Shown here piece by piece: positions 51,062 through 59,405 of a stretch of DNA of 64,000 nt. Source of the stretch: a candidate division WOR-1 bacterium RIFOXYB2_FULL_46_45. GTDB taxonomy: Bacteria; Margulisbacteria; WOR-1; XYC2-FULL-46-14. The stretch is from NCBI GenBank assembly GCA_001771585.1, contig MEUE01000001.1, positions 496,001 to 560,000 of the forward strand, in the 5' to 3' direction. Every line of letters begins with the position of its first letter. Position 1 is the stretch's first letter. The translations under genes and the position numbers were made by a program. Under the pieces are notes generated by a model. The model worked only from the letters and a program-made list of their open reading frames with translations, was not told the DNA's origin and did no database searches.

Positions 51062-52416
51062 AGGCCTGGCATAAGGTCGGCTTTGCCCACATAAACGAGA
51101 ACCGCTATAAAGAAGCGGAACAGGTTTATGACCAAATGTTCCATCATATGCGTTCGCACCACGGCGACTACGGGACCGCCGCCTACTACCGCGGGATCGC
51201 CAAATTTTTGCAGGGACGGCACAAAGAGGCCTATGAGGATTTCAAGATCGCCCATCAGCTTGACCTGCACATGAAAAGATACGAGGCCCCCTCCTTCTCC
51301 GCCCTGCGCTATATGGAAAAGACCCTATTTCCGACCAAAGAGATCATCAAGAAAAACCAGGAGAAGCTGATCCATAATCTTAATTCTCCGCGGAACCTGG
51401 AATACAAGATGGGAGCGAATGTCTTGCGCACGATTCATAAATGGAACTCCGCCAGCCCCCTCTACTCCCCCGGCCCCTCGCAGGGAGGGGGCTACTTTTT
51501 GACCTTGAGGAATAAAAACGGAGGAGTGAAGGGGATCGCGATCGATCCCGGCTACGATTTTTTTACGATCTTCCGCGAACTCGGCCTTGGCATTTCCGAT
51601 ATCGACGCAATCCTGATCACCCACGACCACGACGACCACACCGAATCGGTAGAAGGGATCCTTTCGCTACTGGCAAAATTCAACGACCACAATCATGAAA
51701 AAAAGAGTAAGGTGCTCGATATATTCGGCTCTGCCGGAGTGCTCTTGAAGTTTCACGGGCTCCTCTCCGCCACCGACCTTGTCGGCAACCGCGAGATCAA
51801 TTTTAAACTGCTGATTCCGGGAAACACCGTCAGCGAGATTGAAGGACAAAATTTACTTGATAAATACGGATTCATAATCAAGGTCTTCCCCGCCTATCAC
51901 ACCGAGCGCTGGACCAACCAGGAATCGTCGGTGGGGCTGCTGCTTGAAACCGGCCTGGCGTTAAAAAACGGAGAGCATTTAAAAATCGGGATCACCGGCG
52001 ACAGCCGTTATGTGGAGGGGATGGGAAAACACTTCAAAGAAGCCCAGGTCCTTTTGATCAACATCGGTTCCGTTGAGAAGGAGGAAGGGAAACTTTTGGG
52101 ACAGCATCTTGGCATCTGTGGCTGTATCAATCTTTTAAAGGAGGCCCGTTTGGGAAAACCGCTCCTGGCAATTTTGACCGAATTTGGGGAAGAGTTTGAA
52201 GGGAAGCGGGAAGTTATTTCGGAGATTATCGAAAACTGGGCTCAGCCGATGGAAGACAACCGCCATCGCGTCTTAAGGCTCATCCCCGCTGATCTCAATC
52301 TTGAAGTCCGCCTGTCCGACTTAACCATCCGCGAAACCGACACCAATATTTTCTTCCCCTATGACACGATTAAGATTGAGGAAGGGGAGATTTTGAAATA
52401 CAAGTTTAATGGGTAG
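51049..52416 (+). CDS. TPR-metallo-beta-lactamase-fold hydrolase
   Basis: A 455-residue cytoplasmic protein. Residues 1-85 form two TPR-like repeats (AHINENRYKEAEQVYDQM, YRGIAKFLQGRHKEAYEDF). From residue 145 comes a metallo-beta-lactamase fold: GGGYFLTLRN, IAIDPGYDFF, the metal motif ITHDHDDHTES near 188, PAYHTERW near 285 and ITGDSRYVEG near 315. The substrate is unknown. Residues 136-148 (SASPLYSPGPSQ) are encoded by a GC-rich palindrome. The last 12 codons are duplicated 1.28 kb downstream at 53663-53698, beyond the convergent AAA gene. Confidence 0.8.
   Translation: MEDLKAWHKVGFAHINENRYKEAEQVYDQMFHHMRSHHGDYGTAAYYRGIAKFLQGRHKEAYEDFKIAHQLDLHMKRYEAPSFSALRYMEKTLFPTKEIIKKNQEKLIHNLNSPRNLEYKMGANVLRTIHKWNSASPLYSPGPSQGGGYFLTLRNKNGGVKGIAIDPGYDFFTIFRELGLGISDIDAILITHDHDDHTESVEGILSLLAKFNDHNHEKKSKVLDIFGSAGVLLKFHGLLSATDLVGNREINFKLLIPGNTVSEIEGQNLLDKYGFIIKVFPAYHTERWTNQESSVGLLLETGLALKNGEHLKIGITGDSRYVEGMGKHFKEAQVLLINIGSVEKEEGKLLGQHLGICGCINLLKEARLGKPLLAILTEFGEEFEGKREVISEIIENWAQPMEDNRHRVLRLIPADLNLEVRLSDLTIRETDTNIFFPYDTIKIEEGEILKYKFNG
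51454..51493. repeat. GC-rich palindrome inside the metallo-beta-lactamase gene
   Basis: AGCCCCCTC and GAGGGGGCT form a 9-bp stem around a 22-nt C/G-rich loop, read in frame as SPLYSPGPSQGG. The composition resembles the intergenic hairpins at 17707 and 49139. Confidence 0.55.
52381..52416. repeat. Direct repeat left of the AAA_14 gene (3' end of the hydrolase gene)
   Basis: It encodes EGEILKYKFNG and the stop. It matches 53663-53698 at 31 of 36 positions, counted by eye. Confidence 0.75.
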
Positions 52417-53551
52417 GGTTTAATTGGCGCAAAAAACCCTCACAGGGCTCTATTGATATGCCGTTACGCAACAGCTTCTCCTGTCCTCTGTAAAGCAATA
52501 TTTTTTTTGCTTCCGGATATTCTTCCCCAAAAGACTGGAGTCCGCTTAAATCTTTTGGATGGATATTCGTGCTGTTTTTTACTTCTATCGCCCAAAAAAT
52601 ATCCCCGCCGTATATGACAAAATCCACTTCGTTCCCTGAGCTGGTGCGCCAAAAATACAATTTACACTCTTTGTTTCTATAATCTATCCATGCTCGTAAA
52701 TGCTGGGCTACCAATCCTTCCAATGCCAATCCGGAGGTCTCTTCTTTCCGATCAATCGGACCGGAAGGGCGCAGCATCCTGTAAATGCCTGCGTCAAAAT
52801 AATAAAATTTTGGATGACTGCTCAATGCCCTTTTTGCTCTTTTTGAAAAAACCGGAAGCCGGAAAGCCAGTAAAATATCTTCTAAAATATTTATGTACCC
52901 TTCAACGACTTTTCTTTCTATTTGGCATTCCCTGGCAATGTTACTGACATTCAAAACCGATCCGTGTGAAAAACTTATTGTCTCCAGAAACCTGGAAAAG
53001 TTGCCAATATTCCTGGTTAGCCCTTCTATCTGAACCTCTTCCCTGATATAAAGTTCAATGTACGCTTTCAAAGTTTCTTCCGGATTGCCGCTTGCAACAA
53101 TCAAAGGAATTAGTCCCGTTTTCAAAGCCGCGTCCAAAACAAATTTGTTCCCTAATTCGGACGCCAAAAAGGGGTGCAAATGCTTGACCAGCGCCCTGCC
53201 GGCCAATAAATTTACTCCGGTCTTTTTTAGTTTTCTGGCGCTGGAACCGGTTAGAACAAATTGCCAGCCCTTTTTTTCCTCTATCAAACTATGCACCACC
53301 GGCAATAATTCAGTCGCCTTTTGGATCTCGTCCAGAACAAAAGTTTTTTTGCCGCTGTTGGCATAAACCAGCTCCCGCAACCGCTCGGGTTTGGCAAGGT
53401 ACGCCCGCAAAACATCGGGCAAAAGAAGGTCAACATAAACAGCCTCTTTATACAAATTCTTGATTAAAGTGGATTTGCCTGTTCCGCGCGGACCCAACAG
53501 GAAAAAACTCTGCTCGCCAACTATTTCCAACAAACGCTGTATTGTTTCCAT
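52406..53551 (-). CDS. AAA_14/DUF4143 ATPase
   Basis: A 381-residue ATPase of the archaeal/bacterial AAA_14-DUF4143 family, common in mobile and toxin-antitoxin-like contexts but of unknown role. Walker A is GPRGTGKSTL near residue 22, Walker B TFVLDEIQKA near 72, sensor VLTGSSARKLKKTGVNLLAGR near 97. The C-terminal DUF4143 domain has YFWRTSSGNEVDFVI and AIEVKNSTNI, a PD-(D/E)XK-like arrangement. The stop overlaps the convergent hydrolase by 11 nt. The gene is flanked by a 36-bp direct duplication of the hydrolase 3' end, which suggests it was inserted. A paralogue lies at 62614-63843. Confidence 0.9.
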   Translation of the reverse strand: METIQRLLEIVGEQSFFLLGPRGTGKSTLIKNLYKEAVYVDLLLPDVLRAYLAKPERLRELVYANSGKKTFVLDEIQKATELLPVVHSLIEEKKGWQFVLTGSSARKLKKTGVNLLAGRALVKHLHPFLASELGNKFVLDAALKTGLIPLIVASGNPEETLKAYIELYIREEVQIEGLTRNIGNFSRFLETISFSHGSVLNVSNIARECQIERKVVEGYINILEDILLAFRLPVFSKRAKRALSSHPKFYYFDAGIYRMLRPSGPIDRKEETSGLALEGLVAQHLRAWIDYRNKECKLYFWRTSSGNEVDFVIYGGDIFWAIEVKNSTNIHPKDLSGLQSFGEEYPEAKKILLYRGQEKLLRNGISIEPCEGFLRQLNPTH

Positions 53552-53662
53552 TTTTAGTCCATTTTTGGAATTACCAACTCCATTTTTACATGCTTACACA
53601 AAAAAGTCAAGAATAATCCTTTGTTTTAAATCGAAGAAGAAGAAATCGAAGAAGAAGAAGAA

Positions 53663-53698
53663 GAAGGGGAAGTTTTGAAATACAAGTTTAACGGCTAA
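53663..53698. repeat. Direct repeat right of the AAA_14 gene
   Basis: Second copy of the hydrolase 3' end (52381-52416), preceded by a GAA-rich stretch encoding a run of glutamates. It could be the displaced original end of the hydrolase gene. Confidence 0.7.
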
Positions 53699-53817
53699 AA
53701 AGGCCCGTAAAGGCCCATAAAGAGAAAAAAGGCATAGGGCAAAAAGGGCTTCCTTTTTTGCCTGCGCCCTTTCCCGCCTTTCCTCCCTTTTCGGCATTAC
53801 GGGCCTTTATGGGCCCC
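53698..53817. repeat. Long imperfect palindrome, possible bidirectional terminator
   Basis: The left arm GGCCCGTAAAGGCCCATAAA faces the right arm TTACGGGCCTTTATGGGCC. A central 10-bp stem GGCAAAAAGG / CCTTTTTTGCC surrounds GCTT. It separates the hydrolase/ATPase pair from the next plus-strand genes. Confidence 0.6.
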
Positions 53818-53833
53818 TCCCTTTTATCTCTCC

Positions 53834-53861
53834 GCAAGTTTTCCGCCCCCAAACCCGATAG
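53834..53861 (+). promoter_or_regulatory. Sigma28-like promoter of the 53869 gene
   Basis: GCAAGTTT (53834-53841), 12 nt, CCCGATAG (53854-53861), then ATG after 7 nt. The -35 block is identical to those at 11705 and 13888. Confidence 0.6.
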
Positions 53862-53868
53862 TATCAGT

Positions 53869-54087
53869 ATGACAGAGCTTGATATCCAAACAACCATCGT
53901 CCGTCTCCACGGCCACAATCCCAAACCGGTGCTTGAGAAAATCCTTCAGCAGCCCGAACCGTATAAGGGTGTTGAGGTCCAAAGGGCGATCAGCTATCTT
54001 CTGCAATTCGGGAATTTTGATCCGGAGATAAAAAACCTGGCTCTCCAAGCGGCCGGGATCATAAACCTGTCAACCGAAGCCGCCTGA
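53869..54087 (+). CDS. Small helical protein (72 aa) with sigma28-like promoter
   Basis: A 72-residue soluble protein I do not recognise (MTELDIQTTIVRLHGHNPKP, VQRAISYLLQFGNFDPEIKN). It looks like three or four helices. The ATG at 53869 is 7 nt after a sigma28-like -10, so the mRNA should be leaderless; the longer frame to 53758 runs through the palindrome and promoter and is rejected. It is followed 21 nt later by the epimerase gene, which has its own -10. Confidence 0.6.
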   Translation: MTELDIQTTIVRLHGHNPKPVLEKILQQPEPYKGVEVQRAISYLLQFGNFDPEIKNLALQAAGIINLSTEAA

Positions 54088-54108
54088 ATATGTTAGAATA
54101 TCCCTATC

Positions 54109-55029
54109 ATGAAAATTCTTGTGACCGGCGGGGCCGGGTTTATCGGATCAAATATCGCCGACAGCTACATTGAAGCCGAACACGAAGTCGTAATCGTCGA
54201 CAACTTGAGCTCCGGGAAAGAAAAAAACATCAATCCGAAAGCCAAATTCTATCAAGCCGACATACAGGATAAAGAAGCGCTCGAAAAAATTTTTGAAAGC
54301 GAGAAGCCGGAGATCATAAACCACCATGCCGCCCAGATTGATGTCCGAAAATCGGTCACCGACCCGGTTTTTAACGCCAAAGTGAATGAGATTGGGACAT
54401 TGAACCTGCTTGAACTGGCGGTAAAACATAAAACCAAAAAATTCATCCTCGCTTCAACCGGCGGAGCGCTCTTTGGAGAAATAAAAGAAAAACGGGGAGC
54501 AAAAGAAGACCACGCGCTCGAACCGATCTCTCCCTATGCCATTACCAAAAGAGCGGCGGAGCTCTATCTGGCCGCCTATCATGCAAACTACGGTTTAAAT
54601 TATACGGTTCTAAGGTACGGCAACGTCTTTGGCCCCCGCCAGGACCCCCACGGCGAGGCCGGCGTGATCGCAATCTTCATCGGAAAATTAAATGCCAACG
54701 AATCTCCTTTTATTTACGGAAACGGCAGACAACTGCGCGATTATGTTTATGTGAAAGATGTCTGCGCGGCAAATTTGCTCGCGCTCAAGAAAGGGAACAA
54801 TAAAATTTACAATGTCGGGACCGGCATCGGGACCTCGGTCAACCAATTGTTCGCCGAATTAAAGGATATTATCGGCTTTTCGGGCAAAGCGATTTATAAG
54901 CCCCCCAGAGCCGGGGAGCTCTTCCGTTCGGTCCTCAACGCCGATAAGATCAAAAAAGAACTCAAGTGGAAACCGCAGACATTTGTCCGCAATGGGCTTG
55001 AAAAGACCGTCGAATACTTTAAAAGATGA
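54109..55029 (+). CDS. NAD-dependent sugar-nucleotide epimerase (UDP-glucose 4-epimerase-like)
   Basis: A 306-residue extended SDR enzyme. The NAD motif is TGGAGFIGSNIAD at residues 6-18, the active site is S/T-x-YAITK (SPYAITKRAAEL near 143), and RYGNVFGPRQDPHGEAGVIA near 170 is typical of GalE/WbpP-type epimerases. NGRQLRDYVYVKDVC lies near 205. The exact sugar cannot be fixed from the sequence. TAGAAT lies 9 nt before the ATG (leaderless). It overlaps the glycosyltransferase gene by 4 nt, suggesting a glycolipid pathway. Confidence 0.88.
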   Translation: MKILVTGGAGFIGSNIADSYIEAEHEVVIVDNLSSGKEKNINPKAKFYQADIQDKEALEKIFESEKPEIINHHAAQIDVRKSVTDPVFNAKVNEIGTLNLLELAVKHKTKKFILASTGGALFGEIKEKRGAKEDHALEPISPYAITKRAAELYLAAYHANYGLNYTVLRYGNVFGPRQDPHGEAGVIAIFIGKLNANESPFIYGNGRQLRDYVYVKDVCAANLLALKKGNNKIYNVGTGIGTSVNQLFAELKDIIGFSGKAIYKPPRAGELFRSVLNADKIKKELKWKPQTFVRNGLEKTVEYFKR

Positions 55030-56120
55030 AAAAGATACTTTATTTGTTTTCGGATACGGGCGGCGGGCATAGGGCTTCGGCCAATGCCCTGATTGCGGCG
55101 GTGGCAAAGATCGATCCAAAAGTCAAACAGGAGATGATCGACGTCTTTGCCGAATGCTCTTCTTTTCTCAATATTTTCGCCAAACTCTACGCTCCGGTCA
55201 TCAGGTATTCTCCCAAACTGTGGGGAAACCTTTATCATTTCTGGGACGACCCGAAAAAACTGGAGCTTTTGGAAAAAGTGGCGACTCCGTTTATCCAAAA
55301 AGAGCTGATCGAGCGGATCAACCTGATTAAACCGAACCTGATTGTTTCGGTCCATCCGATGGTAAACCATCTGGTCGCCAACGGGCTCCCCGGGCTTCCG
55401 ATTATAACCGTAGCCACCGACCCGATCGCGATCCACAAGGCCTGGGTCTACCCCAAGGTTGATCTTCTGGTGGTGGCAACCGAAGAGGCGAAAAAACTGG
55501 CAATCGAATACGGAATGCCGGAAGAGAAGATCAAAGTTCTGGGGCTTCCGATCAACCCCCGCTTCATCGAAAAAAAGAAGAAGAGAGAAGTACGTAAAAT
55601 GCTTGGGCTCCTTGAAAAGGTCCCGACCATCCTTTTTATGGGCGGAGGAGAAGGGAGCGGCGGAATGGGAAAACTGGTAACGACTGTCGATGAGAAGGTA
55701 AAAAATATCCAGATGATCGTGATCTGCGGCAGGAACAATCTCTTGCTTAACAAGCTTTCAAAAGCCCGTTTTCAGCATCCGGCCAAAGTTGTCGGTTTTA
55801 CCGACCAGGTCCCCATGCTGATGGATGCCGCCGATATAATCGTTACCAAAGGGGGTCCGGGCTCAATCGCCGAAGCGATGGCCAAAGACCTGCCGATGAT
55901 CATCACCTCCTGGCTCCCGGGACAGGAAGAGGCAAACGTCAAGTTTGTTGAAGAGGCCGGAATCGGCTTTGTGGAAACCGCTCCCGATCGAGTGGCCGAC
56001 AAAGTCAACATTCTTTTAAAAACCAAAGAGGCGGATAAGATCCGCCAGAACATTAAAAAGGTCTCCCGCCCCCACGCGAGCATAGATATTGCCAAATGCA
56101 TATTAAGCTACTTAAAGTAA
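55026..56120 (+). CDS. MurG/MGDG-synthase-like glycosyltransferase
   Basis: A 364-residue GT28-type glycosyltransferase of the monogalactosyl-diacylglycerol synthase/UgtP group. The N-terminal LYLFSDTGGGHRASANAL loop, VSVHPMVNHLV near 112, LFMGGGEGSGGMGKLV near 205 and the sugar-nucleotide motif VTKGGPGSIAEAMAKDLPMI near 275 with PGQEEAN following are characteristic. It probably adds hexose to diacylglycerol, using the sugar nucleotide made by the upstream epimerase (inference). It overlaps the SLH protein gene by 25 nt. Confidence 0.88.
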   Translation: MKKILYLFSDTGGGHRASANALIAAVAKIDPKVKQEMIDVFAECSSFLNIFAKLYAPVIRYSPKLWGNLYHFWDDPKKLELLEKVATPFIQKELIERINLIKPNLIVSVHPMVNHLVANGLPGLPIITVATDPIAIHKAWVYPKVDLLVVATEEAKKLAIEYGMPEEKIKVLGLPINPRFIEKKKKREVRKMLGLLEKVPTILFMGGGEGSGGMGKLVTTVDEKVKNIQMIVICGRNNLLLNKLSKARFQHPAKVVGFTDQVPMLMDAADIIVTKGGPGSIAEAMAKDLPMIITSWLPGQEEANVKFVEEAGIGFVETAPDRVADKVNILLKTKEADKIRQNIKKVSRPHASIDIAKCILSYLK

Positions 56121-57409
56121 TTTTAATCGCCGCTCTTCTGGCCGCCGGAGCTTATTCCTCCTCCGCCGATGACCGGCTCTTTCGCGACATGCAGGAAAAG
56201 CACTGGGCCGAAGAGCAGGTTTATTCCCTGGTAAAATTGGGCTTGACCAACGGCTTTCCCGACGGGACCTTCCGCGGAGAAGAAAAGGTCACCCGTTATG
56301 AACTGGCCGGCTTTCTTTCTAAAATCTACTACAAATTCGGACTAAGCAAAGACGACGCCAAATTGGCGGCGGAGCTTAAGAACGAATTCAACATCGAACT
56401 GTACCGGCAAAAATATCCCGACCATCCCAAACTTGAAGGAAAAATCAGCGCCGACCTCCTCTACGCTTCCGGATTGGCCCTTGACCCCAGGATCGTCTTA
56501 TTGCTAAAAAAACAGTTTGAACAGGGAAGTTTCATAAACCTCAATTTTGACAGCATCGACGCTTTTTCAAGCGAGACCGCCCGCAATATTATTCCGGACC
56601 TCTTTGATTTTGAGGCGGGGATAAAAAACCTCTATTTCAGTTTCGGCAGCGGCGATCTCCTGCGCGGAAATTCTTCCGTCAATTCTCTCTGGCCGGGAGA
56701 AGTTTACCGGAAGCTTAGGCCCGATTTTGGGATGAGGGTCAAGAATGGAAAGATGAATTTTTTGGCGGGATATTCAATCCCGCAAATCTCAAGCGAGGGG
56801 ACCGCCCTATTAAACTCCTTCTACGCCGGAGCCGACTATACACTGGGAAAAACGGATACAAAGTTAACCGTAAATTATGTTTCAAAAGATTCAAACGACG
56901 TTCTTTGGAAATTTAAGGCCGATTCCGATATCTCCGAAAAATTAAAGGCCGGACTGGAGCTCTCGGGCTCAAAAAACGGACGTTATCTTGGGGCAACGCT
57001 TCAAATCATAAATTTGAAGCTCTCCGCCTATAAAGTCGGGAGCGGCTTTGGTCCCGCTTTCGCCAAATACCCCTTTCTTCCGCTCAACACTTTTAATAAA
57101 TATATAATGGACGGGACCTGCGACCTGGGGCTCGAATATTTTCAGCCCTTCGGGAACAAAAACATCAGCGTAAAAATCCTGGCCGACCTGGTCCTCTCCG
57201 GAGATTATAAGTACGGAAAAGATTATCCGGGGACTTCTTTGACTTCCGAATTCAACTTTTTGATTTCCGCCGGTAAAAACACCGTGCTCAAATTGTTTTA
57301 TCAGGGCTTTTTTGTCCCCTCCGGCCTGAATTACGCCGACCCCACCCTGGCGGTCTCTGTACCGACCAAAACAAATGTGGTAGGATTGGGAGTGCTGGTG
57401 AACCTATGA
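56096..57409 (+). CDS. SLH-domain outer-membrane protein (OmpM-like)
   Basis: A 437-residue exported protein. The signal peptide (about 1-24) is followed by one S-layer homology domain (FRDMQEKHWAEEQVYSLVKL, GFPDGTFRGEEKVTRYELAG), which binds peptidoglycan-linked polymer. A long beta-strand-rich region (residues 115-437) with alternating hydrophobic patterns follows, consistent with a barrel. One SLH domain plus barrel is the plan of OmpM-type outer-membrane tethers in diderm Terrabacteria. The short coiled coil between SLH and barrel is minimal here. Confidence 0.85.
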   Translation: MHIKLLKVILIAALLAAGAYSSSADDRLFRDMQEKHWAEEQVYSLVKLGLTNGFPDGTFRGEEKVTRYELAGFLSKIYYKFGLSKDDAKLAAELKNEFNIELYRQKYPDHPKLEGKISADLLYASGLALDPRIVLLLKKQFEQGSFINLNFDSIDAFSSETARNIIPDLFDFEAGIKNLYFSFGSGDLLRGNSSVNSLWPGEVYRKLRPDFGMRVKNGKMNFLAGYSIPQISSEGTALLNSFYAGADYTLGKTDTKLTVNYVSKDSNDVLWKFKADSDISEKLKAGLELSGSKNGRYLGATLQIINLKLSAYKVGSGFGPAFAKYPFLPLNTFNKYIMDGTCDLGLEYFQPFGNKNISVKILADLVLSGDYKYGKDYPGTSLTSEFNFLISAGKNTVLKLFYQGFFVPSGLNYADPTLAVSVPTKTNVVGLGVLVNL

Positions 57410-59208
57410 ATATCCTCTTGATACTGATACTGACTTTGGTCTTCTTCTGGCTCGCTTATCGATTTTACGGAAGCTATATTAGCCGCGCGATCGGCATAGA
57501 CGAAAAGAAGGCGACTCCGGCGCATACCATGCGCGACAACCATGACTATATTCCGGCTCATCCCTATGTTTTGCTGGGACATCATTTTGCCGCCATCGCC
57601 GGAGCGGGACCGATCGTCGGTCCAACGATCGCCCTTTTTTACGGCTATATCCCGGTCTGGCTTTGGATTCTGATTGGGACAATTTTTTTTGGGGCGGTCC
57701 ACGACTACACCTCCCTTTTTGTTTCGGTAAGAGAAGGAGGCCGCTCGATGGCGGAGGTCGCCAGCCGGACGATGGGAAAATCTGGCTTCATCCTTTTTAT
57801 TTTATTCACGATCGTTATGATCGTTCTGGTAACATCCGCCTTTCTCGGGCTGACCGCCAAAGCGCTGACTTCTCTCGCTCCCCTTTCGATGCTGAAGCTG
57901 GGAGCGGATCAGGTCTGGCTTGCAACAGAAATGCAGGACGGGATTTTGAAAGCGAAGATCGGCGGGATCGCCTCGACCTCTGTCATCCTGATGACCATGG
58001 CGGCGCCGTTGATCGGCTTTTTACTTTATAAAAGAAAAACCAGCATTTGGATTATGACCGCGCTGGCAGTTTTTATCGCTACCTTTTCGATCATCTTCGG
58101 ATTTAATTTTCCGCTTTCGGTTGATGTTAATATCTGGATGCTGATTCTTTCGATCTATGTCCTCTTTGCCGCCGGAGTTCCGGTTTGGCTTCTTTTACAG
58201 CCCCGGGATTTTATCAACGTCCATATCCTCTATGCCGGGTTGGCGGCACTTGGAGCGGCAATCGTCTCTTCCGGCCTGCAGGGATTGACACTCAAGGCCC
58301 CCGCTTTTAATATTGCCGAAGCATCGGGACACTTTTCGTTGGGGAGTATTTTTCCGGTCCTTTTTATAACTATCGCCTGCGGGGCGATCTCCGGGTTCCA
58401 TGCTTTGGTTGCGGGAGGAACCTCGTCAAAACAATTGGGGAGCGAAAAAGAGGCTCGCCCGATCGCCTATGGGGCGATGCTGATCGAGGGGGTTTTGGCG
58501 GTCTGTGTTTTTATCGCGGTCGGCGCCGGACTGCAATTTGCCGACTATCGCGCACTGGTCTTTCCTATGGAGGCGGCCGCCAGCAACCCGATCCTCGCTT
58601 TCGCGATCGCGGTTGGAAATATACTTTACATGGGGCTCCACATTCATCCCGCTTTCGGGACAATTCTTGGCATACTTTTGGTAGAAGGTTTTGTGATAAC
58701 TTCGCTCGACGCGGCGGTCCGCCTGAACCGCTATCTGTTTGAAGAATTATGGCGGGCGCTTTTTAAAAATCCCCCCGCTTTTTTGAAGTCATATATTTTT
58801 AATTCGGGGATCTCGGTTATTCTGATGCTGGGGCTGGGGGCCTCAAACGCCTATATCACGATCTGGCCGATCTTTGGGACCGCCAACCAGCTTTTGGCGG
58901 CGCTGACTTTAACCTGTATTTCCGCCTGGCTTCTGATCAGGAGAAAGCCGGTCTGGTTCACGGTGATCCCCGCCCTCTTTATGATCGCGTCTACTTTCAC
59001 GTCGCTTATTATGCTCCTCTTTCAGAAATACCTGCCGACTAAAAATTATCCGCTGGTCATCGCCGATCTTTTTCTGCTTCTGCTCTCGTTTGCCCTAATC
59101 GCCAAAGCGGCCGATCTTTTTACCCGCCATTTCAGGGAAAAGAGAGGGGAAACTTTGGAGCATGAGGAAGAAGAAGAGCATCTGGCGGATGAGATACATT
59201 TGGGATGA
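57406..59208 (+). CDS. cstA: Carbon starvation protein CstA (peptide/pyruvate transporter)
   Basis: A 600-residue membrane protein with about 16-18 transmembrane segments, belonging to the CstA family of peptide or pyruvate transporters. Family hallmarks are TPAHTMRDNHDYIPAHPYVL with GHHFAAIAGAGPIVGP near residues 35-75, AVHDYTSLFVSVREGGRSMAEV near 100, ISGFHALVAGGTSSKQL near 330 and WPIFGTANQLLAALTL near 490. It overlaps the SLH gene by 4 nt and ends just before the 190-bp palindromic element. An acidic tail (EHEEEEEHLADE) is present. Confidence 0.95.
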   Translation: MNILLILILTLVFFWLAYRFYGSYISRAIGIDEKKATPAHTMRDNHDYIPAHPYVLLGHHFAAIAGAGPIVGPTIALFYGYIPVWLWILIGTIFFGAVHDYTSLFVSVREGGRSMAEVASRTMGKSGFILFILFTIVMIVLVTSAFLGLTAKALTSLAPLSMLKLGADQVWLATEMQDGILKAKIGGIASTSVILMTMAAPLIGFLLYKRKTSIWIMTALAVFIATFSIIFGFNFPLSVDVNIWMLILSIYVLFAAGVPVWLLLQPRDFINVHILYAGLAALGAAIVSSGLQGLTLKAPAFNIAEASGHFSLGSIFPVLFITIACGAISGFHALVAGGTSSKQLGSEKEARPIAYGAMLIEGVLAVCVFIAVGAGLQFADYRALVFPMEAAASNPILAFAIAVGNILYMGLHIHPAFGTILGILLVEGFVITSLDAAVRLNRYLFEELWRALFKNPPAFLKSYIFNSGISVILMLGLGASNAYITIWPIFGTANQLLAALTLTCISAWLLIRRKPVWFTVIPALFMIASTFTSLIMLLFQKYLPTKNYPLVIADLFLLLLSFALIAKAADLFTRHFREKRGETLEHEEEEEHLADEIHLG

Positions 59209-59215
59209 ATTCTAT

Positions 59216-59405
59216 GTCCCAAATTTTTATCTCAAATCAACTTCTCGAATCAATCCGAATGGGATGGTCTCAAATTAAAGTCACGAATGCTCAAATATAT
59301 TCTCGAAGGCCTTCGAGATAATATTCGAGTATTTGAGACTTTTTATTCGGGATCCGCTTATTCGAGTTTATTTGAGATTATTGATTCGCGATAAAAATTC
59401 GAGTC
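59216..59405. repeat. 190-bp imperfect palindromic element, copy 2
   Basis: The element is symmetrical about the perfect 16-bp palindrome CTCGAAGGCCTTCGAG (59303-59318, centre 59310.5). Its ends pair as AAATTTTTATCTCAAATCAA and TTGATTCGCGATAAAAATT. Arms consist of CTCRAAT-type units as in copy 1 (4739-4931), and align with it with at most one gap. It fills the whole spacer between the convergent cstA and metW genes and overlaps the metW stop codon. Confidence 0.85.

Larger units (their letters stand above)
53552..53868. other. Intergenic region with a remnant gene end and a large palindrome
   Basis: Three things are visible. At 53625-53698 an open stretch reads IEEEEIEEEEEEGEVLKYKF and NG-stop, a second copy of the end of the hydrolase gene. 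At 53698-53817 there is a long imperfect palindrome of GGCCC(G/A)TAAA units with a central GGCAAAAAGG/CCTTTTTTGCC stem. At 53834-53861 there is a sigma28-like promoter for the 53869 gene. I see no full gene. Confidence 0.7.

Noticed and set aside
51454-51493. Repeat insertion in the metallo-beta-lactamase gene comparable to smpB
   Set aside because: The palindrome is clear, but the encoded loop before GGGYFL is variable in this kind of protein, so insertion is not demonstrated.
7135-53861. Flagellar regulon
   Set aside because: The promoters resemble FliA sites, but no flagellar or chemotaxis gene is seen among the targets.
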